From positions 27,323 through 91,322 of the IMG/VR virus record IMGVR_UViG_3300021579_000001: a DNA stretch of 64,000 nucleotides. One strand, given 5' to 3'. The stretch is from a virus. Shown piece after piece: positions 59,898 through 64,000 of the stretch. Positions within the stretch are counted from its first letter, which is position 1. Every line of letters starts with the position of its first letter. Under the pieces are notes generated by a model. The model saw only the letters and a program-made list of their open reading frames with translations. It made no database searches and had not been told where the DNA came from. The position numbers and the translations under genes are program-made.

Positions 59898-59980
59898 TGG
59901 TGGAGCTGAAGGGAATCGAACCCTTGTGCATCATCCTCCGACAAGCGGCTTTAAGACAATGACGAAACCATAGCAGCCCC
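59898..59980 (-). ncRNA. tmRNA-like tRNA domain without mRNA-like part
   Basis: 83 nt on the minus strand. The 5' end GGGGCTG pairs with CAGCTCC at the 3' end, followed by A and an encoded CCA. Next to the 5' end is ATGGTTTCGTC, like the conserved GGnTTCGAC D-loop of bacterial tmRNA. T-arm AAGGG-TTCGATT-CCCTT is intact. The middle forms CATTGTCT/GGATGATG (with wobble pairs), like the P2 stem of tmRNA, closed by a short loop. No anticodon arm or tag frame is present. It may be a reduced tmRNA relic, a decoy or a novel tRNA-like element. Confidence 0.45.
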
Positions 59981-59983
59981 TAA

Positions 59984-60107
59984 GAGTAAGTCATCGGCAT
60001 CTCCAGCTAGTAGGAGGGTCAACGACTTACTCAAGTTTAAAGGTCACCAATAACAGATTGGCACGTAGTGGGGTTATGGTGCGCACCTTATCCCACCGAC
60101 CTTTAGT
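59984..60107 (-). other. Structured RNA spacer with nested hairpins
   Basis: GAGTAAGTC/GACTTACTC (59984-59992, 60024-60032) and AAAGGTC/GACCTTT (around 60039-60105) form stems. Inside the second are CCAAT/ATTGG and GTGGG/CCCAC hairpins. It is built like a cloverleaf without canonical T-loop. No protein frame is convincing. Confidence 0.4.
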
Positions 60108-60194
60108 GAGCTGTCGAGATTTGAACTCGAACCTGTGTGTACATCCTCTGGGAGCTCCCTGAGGCACCGTGCTACCTGATTACACTACAGCTCT
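60106..60194 (-). tRNA. Aberrant tRNA-like element (anticodon not assignable)
   Basis: 89 nt. Acceptor AGAGCTG/CAGCTCA (first pair mismatched), T8-A9, D-arm GTG...CAC with GG in the loop, and T-arm TCGAG-TTCAAAT-CTCGA are normal. The anticodon region is replaced by CCTC-GGGAGCTCCC-GAGG, a self-complementary stretch that cannot give a 7-nt anticodon loop. It could be a class II tRNA with unusual arm or a decayed tRNA. Confidence 0.4.
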
Positions 60195-60393
60195 GGTCGT
60201 TTCGCATACACTGGAGACCAAACCTTTTTACCTCTTATGGCTTAAACCCTTTCGGGGTGCCCCTCAGTTACGAGTTGCAGACATAAGTCGGGGTGTTACA
60301 TATGTTGGCCGTATTTGCAATGCGGGAGACCAAACCCTGCTAGGAGAACCCGAAGGTCTCCCGTTACCCGTCCTGCAAAGGCAGGAAAGGCGA
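60195..60393. other. RNA-cluster spacer with direct repeat and 8-bp hairpin
   Basis: GGAGACCAAACC occurs twice (60213-60224 and 60325-60336). The second copy lies in a hairpin GGGAGACC/GGTCTCCC. CCCTTTCGGG at 60248 is a short terminator-like hairpin also present at 60501. No ORF supported. Confidence 0.4.
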
Positions 60394-60485
60394 AGCGTTT
60401 CTGATGTGGGAGTCTAACCCACGGCTATTCTTTTCAAGCCCTTTCAGATGGACAGTCCCGACGATACTGCTTCGTCAGAAACGCT
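60394..60485 (-). tRNA. Degenerate tRNA-like element with extended acceptor stem
   Basis: 92 nt. The ends pair over 11 bp (AGCGTTTCTGA/TCAGAAACGCT). A D-arm-like CAGT...ACTG with GGG in the loop, a GTCC/GGGC hairpin, a GGCT/AGCC arm and a T-arm-like GTGGG-TTAGACT-CCCAC follow in tRNA order. The T-loop lacks TTCRA and the anticodon is unclear. TATAAT on the minus strand at 60490-60495 lies just upstream. Confidence 0.35.
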
Positions 60486-60753
60486 CATAATTATATACGA
60501 CCCTTTCGGGCTTCTATAATAGGTGCAATGCGTTTCGACGTGTCCTTGCAAGTAGCCGCCGTGATTCTGAAGCAGCAACCGCCTAGCGCATTACTTGACA
60601 GCGAGAGGCGAGAAAAGGGTATTTCAGCTTTCCAAGTGCGCTTCATCTATCCAGTTGTTATCCTATCACCTGCCGCAGCAAAGGGTGGTAAGACCAGTAG
60701 TTCCGTAGGGCTGCGTATCTTGTTCATACCGTTACGAAAGGAACTGCTGTTTG
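60486..60753. other. Spacer between RNA genes
   Basis: 268 bp. It contains a TATAAT on each strand near 60490 and 60515 with the short CCCTTTCGGG hairpin between them, so divergent promoters are possible, but no -35 elements are evident. A plus-strand frame covers it but lacks ribosome-binding site and protein-like composition. Otherwise nothing recognised. Confidence 0.4.
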
Positions 60754-60828
60754 TTTCGGAGGCAAGATTCGAACTTGCGACCTCCAGCTTATGAGGCTGG
60801 CGAGCTAACCGAGCTGCTCTACTCCGAT
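60754..60828 (-). tRNA. tRNA-Met (CAU)
   Basis: Acceptor ATCGGAG with CTCCGAA (outer pair mismatched), D-arm GAGC...GCTC, anticodon arm CCAGC-CTCATAA-GCTGG, T-arm GCAAG-TTCGAAT-CTTGC. CAT could also be tRNA-Ile2 after lysidine modification. CCA not encoded. Confidence 0.9.
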
Positions 60829-61015
60829 ATGTTGTGGTGCGTAGTTGACAAGACTACCACCACCGACTCTATGCGCTACTACCTCCGAGTAGGAGCACCA
60901 TTGCCGTATCCTTACGAACTAAGGGGTTTGGTATACCCGCTGTGCTTCTATGGTCACAGACCCAACCATCTAGTAATTCGGCACTAGCACCTAACACGAG
61001 AAGTCACTCTCATCG
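60829..61015. other. Spacer between tRNA-Met and tRNA-Gly
   Basis: 187 bp with several small hairpins (CCTTA-GTTCG-TAAGG on the minus strand) and TTGGTATACCC, which recurs at 61106. No gene or canonical tRNA found. Confidence 0.4.
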
Positions 61016-61086
61016 AACGGATGACCAGAATCGAACTGGCATCAAATCCTTGGAAGGGACTTGTTTTTCCATTAAACTACATCCGC
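61016..61086 (-). tRNA. tRNA-Gly (UCC)
   Basis: Acceptor GCGGATG/CATCCGT (G-U outer pair), D-arm GTT...AAC, anticodon arm AGTCC-CTTCCAA-GGATT with TCC, T-arm GCCAG-TTCGATT-CTGGT. No encoded CCA. Confidence 0.9.
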
Positions 61087-61216
61087 ATACGTAGGCTATA
61101 AGTATTGGTATACCCAACCTACGAGTCCCATGGCATTCGCCACCTTTCAACAGACCGAGACTACAATCTGGCTAGCTCCGACTAAGCAGTTACCACACTG
61201 CCGTCTTTGCGGGTCG

Positions 61217-61288
61217 CTGACCATCCTGGATTCGAACCAGGAACCTTAGAGTTAACAGCTCTCTGCTCTGCCGTTGAGCTAATGGTCA
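61217..61288 (-). tRNA. tRNA-Asn (GUU)
   Basis: Acceptor TGACCAT/ATGGTCA, D-arm GCTC...GAGC, anticodon loop CTGTTAA with GTT, T-arm CCTGG-TTCGAAT-CCAGG. The outer anticodon pair is mismatched. No encoded CCA. First tRNA of the minus-strand cluster. Confidence 0.9.
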
Positions 61289-61303
61289 TTATTTAGTTTT
61301 GAA

Positions 61304-61342
61304 AGTGCCCCTAGAGGAAAGGGGGATAACTCTAGGGGCACT
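61304..61342 (-). terminator. Terminator between hsp20 and the tRNA cluster
   Basis: Perfect 13-bp stem (61304-61316, 61330-61342), loop of 13 nt. On the minus strand TTTCAAAAC follows. It could stop hsp20 transcripts before the tRNAs. Confidence 0.7.
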
Positions 61343-61407
61343 ATAACCAACACACACCCATAGAAAGAAAGGAGGAACTATGAGTAATACTAGTTTAACA
61401 ATGTGCG

Positions 61408-61953
61408 TTAAATAATGTCAACTACTTTTGGCTTTTTTTCTTCAGGAAGATTCATGGTCAGTTTGACTGTGAGGATACCGTCAGAGTACTCTGCTTTGTC
61501 GACTTCTACGTAGTCAGCTAGAGCGAAGTTTAAGGTGAAGTTACGTTGGGCGATGCCTTGGTGAATGACCTCAGCGTTTTCCAGCTCTGCGTCAACCTCT
61601 CCAAACACAGGGTCTGAGTGGATAGTCAGCGTGCGGTCTTCTACCCAAATTTTGAGCTCGTCCTTGCGGAAGCCTGCAACAGCAACGTCAATGCGCCAAG
61701 TTCCGTTCTCAAGCTTCTTGACGTTGTACGGAGGGTATGAAGGGGCGCTAGTCGACGTAGTAAACGACTGTAGGTGAGCAAACACGGGGTCAAAGCCAAT
61801 ACCCCAACGAGAAATACTTGGGAAAAGGTCGCTTACCGTTACCGCAGGCTTTTTAACGGGCTTTGCTGAGGGGAGAGTTTTATAGTCTTTGTAGAAATCC
61901 CCATGAGGGCTCTTCTTTGGGTCTTTTGACCAGTCTGATTCTTTATAGTACAC
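61408..61953 (-). CDS. hsp20: Small heat shock protein (Hsp20/alpha-crystallin)
   Basis: A 181-aa protein from GTG 61953 with AAGGAGA upstream. The core GFDPVFAHLQSF, YPPYNVKKLENGTWRIDVAVAGF, LTIHSD, HQGIAQRNFTLNFALADYVEV and LTVKLTMNLPEE matches IbpA-type Hsp20. Phage-encoded Hsp20 is typical of T4-like cyanophages and may aid capsid or enzyme folding under stress. It has its own upstream tandem repeats (61981-62025) and downstream terminator. Confidence 0.93.
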   Translation of the reverse strand: MYYKESDWSKDPKKSPHGDFYKDYKTLPSAKPVKKPAVTVSDLFPSISRWGIGFDPVFAHLQSFTTSTSAPSYPPYNVKKLENGTWRIDVAVAGFRKDELKIWVEDRTLTIHSDPVFGEVDAELENAEVIHQGIAQRNFTLNFALADYVEVDKAEYSDGILTVKLTMNLPEEKKPKVVDII

Positions 61954-61980
61954 GTTGTCTCCTTAGACGACAGCTGTGCT

Positions 61981-62025
61981 ATGAGAGCGAACGGTTACAA
62001 TCTCAAATGAGAACGAACGGTTACA
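61981..62025 (-). promoter_or_regulatory. Tandem 19-bp direct repeat upstream of hsp20
   Basis: ATGAGAGCGAACGGTTACA (61981-61999) and ATGAGAACGAACGGTTACA (62007-62025) differ at one base and are spaced 26 bp, so they lie on nearly the same DNA face after 2.5 turns. They are 28 bp upstream of the hsp20 start. They do not match CIRCE or HAIR heat-shock operators. Likely a regulator-binding site. Confidence 0.6.
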
Positions 62026-62203
62026 TACTGCCCGTAGCATAGTATTATTTACAGACACCCAGTTGGCATGTCTAAGAAGATTGTAACAAACTAACGCAAA
62101 GTATTTCTTGGTATTAATTGTCCAAACGGGGCAAAACTTTTTTCCGACCCAGTACTTTTTTTGGTTGGTTAGCTGTTAAACGCCCCTGTATAGGTGTGTG
62201 TGG

Positions 62204-62515
62204 CTATTTGCCTTTGCCGAACTGGTTGCTTAGCAAGTGGTAGGCAACCCCAGCGCCAAGGAGAGTGCCTGCAACTGCGCCTACTTTACCTCCGTGTTGT
62301 GCTGCAGCATGCAACATTGGCTGAGTAGCGTCTACCCAAGTTGGTACAGTGTGCGCAGCGCCACCATACACGTCAGGTACAGACTTGGTACCGTCTACCT
62401 GGAATGGTTGTCCACCAAGGTGTTCGCCTACTCTGCGGCCAATTTCGGCAGCGGCACCTGTAAAAGCTGCTCCTACACCAAATTTTCTAACTCCGTAGTT
62501 TGGTTTTTTTGCCAT
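62204..62515 (-). CDS. Small Gly/Ala-rich membrane-associated protein
   Basis: A 103-aa protein from ATG 62515 (AAGGAG six bases upstream; a longer frame to 62554 has no support). Gly/Ala-rich helices (GVGAAFTGAAAEIGRRVGEHLGG, GKVGAVAGTLLGAGVAYHLL) suggest a membrane segment with glycine-zipper pattern. Basic N- and C-termini. Function unknown; possibly membrane-active. Confidence 0.65.
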   Translation of the reverse strand: MAKKPNYGVRKFGVGAAFTGAAAEIGRRVGEHLGGQPFQVDGTKSVPDVYGGAAHTVPTWVDATQPMLHAAAQHGGKVGAVAGTLLGAGVAYHLLSNQFGKGK

Positions 62516-62601
62516 TTTGGGCTCCTTAAGTCTAATAAAACAAGTGTGCCACAATACAGGGGCAAATTAAGGGTAAAAACGCCCCTATATCTCTTTGTAT
62601 C

Positions 62602-62680
62602 GGCTCGTACAGACCCCACAGGCTGTACAGGGGCGCCCTATGCCTTAAAACGGCTCGTACGGGCTCGTACAGGCTCGAAA
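62602..62680. repeat. GGCTCGTAC direct repeats
   Basis: GGCTCGTAC occurs at 62602-62610, 62652-62660 and 62662-62670, with partial copies GGCTGTAC (62621) and GGCTCGAA (62672). Spacing is 50 and 10 bp. Iteron- or operator-like. Confidence 0.65.
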
Positions 62681-62735
62681 AAGGCTACTGCCTAACAAAT
62701 GTAACCCGATGTAGGTCTGCGCCCTGGCGCGCTCT

Positions 62736-63203
62736 CAGCGAACTTTCAGACTAACCCTGGGGGTTCGCTGTAAAAAACCGTTGTCTAAAATACTTTTCTG
62801 AGAATCGGGGGTATGGCATAATAATCATGTCGCAAAAAAGACACGCCTAAACCATGCAACCGTGGCGAGTGTGTCGTCTATCAGCGAACTCTCAGACTTA
62901 GTTTTATCGGGTCTGTTACTCACAGCGAACTCTCAGAGTTCGTCAAGTTTCCGTGTCGGTAACACGGGCGCATGGTGTGCATTGCATTGGTTGCTAACCG
63001 TTGCATCGTTGTGTGAGTTGAGTTCACTGGTTGCAGAACAACGAACCTATGCTTGAGTGTCTTACTTAGTGAGCACCGACTATGCCATGCGTGGATAAGC
63101 AACACGAGCTTTATGTGTTTGCTAGTTAGCGGTGCTTGCGCCTAGGCGCATGTGCCATGCAGATGCCTTTAGGCGTGGGCTTCGCTTCACAGCGAACTCA
63201 CAG
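62736..63203. repeat. CAGCGAAC(T)CTCAGA repeats
   Basis: Copies at 62736-62751, 62882-62897, 62923-62938 and 63190-63203 share CAGCGAACT and a trailing CAGA/CAG. GTTCGCTG (62763-62770) is an inverted copy of the core. They cluster in a gene-free stretch upstream of 63248. Probably regulator- or initiator-binding sites. Confidence 0.7.
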
Positions 63204-63247
63204 GTTGTGAACAACCGTTCACAGCAAACACACAGAAAGGGTCAATC

Positions 63248-63670
63248 ATGACCAGAGTAAGCACCAGAGCACAGGCAAGCGCAGAAAGCGTGGCAGTAAC
63301 TCGCAAAGTTCTAACAATCCCACAGGGATACGAAGCACTGCTTCTAACCCCTGAAGACCTAGCGTTCGTTCGTGGTCTTCTAGCCGCAAAGCCAGCACCT
63401 AAGGCAAAAGCTAAAGCCGCACCAAAGCCACGCAAGCCACGCGCCAAAGCCACACACGGGGCAGGCGTAACCACAGAGATGGTCAACACCTACCGAGAGT
63501 TGTGGCACGAGCGTGTAGCACTGCGCAAGACCCTAGCTCTAACAGCACCAGCAGGCACAACCGCCTTCTTGAACGACGAGAAGAGCACCAACAAGCGTAT
63601 GAAGACCATCGTCAAGCAGATGAACCAGCTTGTCGAGCAAGGCGTCAACTCATACATCGTAGGCTGGTAG
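63248..63670 (+). CDS. Hypothetical Ala/Lys/Pro-rich protein
   Basis: A 140-aa protein after AAAGGG. The middle is Ala/Lys/Pro-rich (PAPKAKAKAAPKPRKPRAKA), like histone H1 tails, flanked by structured ends (VLTIPQGYEALLLTPEDLAF, TIVKQMNQLVEQGVNSYIVGW). It may bind DNA. Lies downstream of the repeat region, and a stem follows it. Confidence 0.65.
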   Translation: MTRVSTRAQASAESVAVTRKVLTIPQGYEALLLTPEDLAFVRGLLAAKPAPKAKAKAAPKPRKPRAKATHGAGVTTEMVNTYRELWHERVALRKTLALTAPAGTTAFLNDEKSTNKRMKTIVKQMNQLVEQGVNSYIVGW

Positions 63671-63696
63671 CAAAAAAGCTACTGCCACACACAAGC

Positions 63697-63773
63697 AAGA
63701 CCCTCACCGCATGTAACGCCAGGTGACAGAAGCACTTCGGTGGCTGTTATCAGGTATGTGTGGTGGGGGTCTT
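63697..63773 (+). terminator. Possible terminator with large loop
   Basis: AAGACCCTCACC (63697-63708) pairs with GGTGGGGGTCTT (63762-63773, one G-U), followed by TTCGC. The 53-nt loop contains a further weak hairpin. Could end the preceding gene's transcript. Confidence 0.4.
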
Positions 63774-63795
63774 TTCGCACTCATAGGGGAGAGCA

Positions 63796-64000
63796 ATGTC
63801 AAGAACACACAAAGACAATCACTCGGTGGTTGTATGGGAGAAGCTCAAAGAGCAAGGTAAAGACTTTCGTGCACCTAAAGTTCATGGAAGACTTATGGGC
63901 AACAAGTATCGCAGGCTTGAATGGCACAAGCTAGAAGCTTTGCCTAACACAAGAGCCGCAGAGAAGACTCTGTGGCGTAAAGAGACCCTAGAGAGGGAGT
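63796..64000 (+). CDS. Hypothetical basic protein (partial, runs off the right edge)
   Basis: Open frame from ATG 63796 with GGGGAG nearby, 68 codons to the edge. Helical, rich in Lys/Arg/His/Glu (WEKLKEQGKDFRAPKVHGR, LEWHKLEALPNTRAAEKT). No motif recognised in the visible part. Confidence 0.65.
   Translation, partial: MSRTHKDNHSVVVWEKLKEQGKDFRAPKVHGRLMGNKYRRLEWHKLEALPNTRAAEKTLWRKETLERE

Larger units (their letters stand above)
62516..63247. other. Repeat-rich non-coding region
   Basis: About 730 bp with no supported gene. It holds a GCCCCTATA-type hairpin (62554-62590), the GGCTCGTAC repeats, and the CAGCGAACTCTCAGA repeats described below. Small frames here lack ribosome-binding sites. 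Likely a regulatory or origin region. Confidence 0.6.

Noticed and set aside
59898-59930. tmRNA 3' end as a phage attachment site (attP in ssrA)
   Set aside because: A matching 5' end lies in the same 83 nt and no integrase is visible, so an RNA gene is a better explanation.
60528-60987. Plus frames across the tRNA cluster
   Set aside because: They run antisense through tRNA-Met and lack ribosome-binding sites.
62862-63056. 64-codon plus frame in the repeat region
   Set aside because: Overlaps the CAGCGAAC repeats, no ribosome-binding site, composition not protein-like.
63740-63934. Plus frame starting MAVIRYVWWG
   Set aside because: Spans the terminator-like stem; the overlapping frame from 63796 has a ribosome-binding site and runs on past the edge.

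Overview
The window is part of the genome of a contractile-tailed (myovirus-type) double-stranded DNA phage. It carries a T4-like sheath, tube and baseplate module, its own replication machinery and a small tRNA cluster. A WhiB-type Fe-S regulator, ThyX and a promoter that predicts a leaderless mRNA point to an actinobacterial host. The moderately AT-rich sequence, Hsp20, thioredoxin and collagen-like fibres suggest an aquatic phage; that last step is inference. Both window ends cut through genes, so this is not a complete genome. No integrase or repressor is visible, which suggests a lytic lifestyle.

Layout. Positions 1-16.1 kb (minus strand) hold DNA metabolism: RuvC-like and Hjc-like resolvases, dNMP kinase, Cas4/RecB-like nuclease, WhiB, RecA-like recombinase, family A DNA polymerase, gp32-like SSB, MerR-like protein, SNF2-type helicase, DnaG-type primase, DnaB-type helicase, SWIM-finger protein and DnaC-like loader. 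A palindrome-rich AT-rich gap (16056-16169) precedes the loader operon. Positions 16.2-35.9 kb (minus) hold the tail and baseplate: gpI-like protein, gp5-like OB protein, baseplate J, gp25, hub, LysM protein, M23-containing tape measure, tail chaperone pair with a probable frameshift, tube, sheath, completion proteins, a cluster of tiny lysine-rich proteins and a collagen-like fibre with an S74 chaperone. Positions 36.08-38.37 kb hold two plus-strand genes, a beta-propeller GH130-like protein and a TPR-FkbM-like methyltransferase, wedged between fibre genes. Positions 38.4-56.1 kb (minus) hold two more collagen-like fibres, connector, major capsid protein, scaffold, portal, large terminase, virion accessory proteins (KTSC, PASTA), membrane proteins including a likely holin, a CHAP endolysin and a HAD phosphatase. 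Positions 56.15-59.85 kb (plus) hold HTH-HNH endonuclease, tRNA-Arg, a chain of tightly coupled small genes, ThyX, thioredoxin and an FmdB-like zinc ribbon. Positions 59.9-61.3 kb (minus) hold the RNA cluster: tRNA-Met, tRNA-Gly, tRNA-Asn, two aberrant tRNA-like elements and an 83-nt element resembling the tRNA-like domain of tmRNA. Positions 61.4-64 kb hold Hsp20, a small membrane protein, a repeat-rich non-coding stretch and two plus-strand hypothetical genes.

How it works together. The late genes form one long minus-strand block running terminase, portal, scaffold, capsid, connectors, tail, then replication. Most neighbours overlap by ATGA or TAATG, so translation is probably coupled. Perfect hairpins, some without U-tracts, punctuate the block after highly expressed genes. 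At least eleven genes too short for a normal ORF cutoff are supported by start/stop overlaps and ribosome-binding sites, and are listed here.
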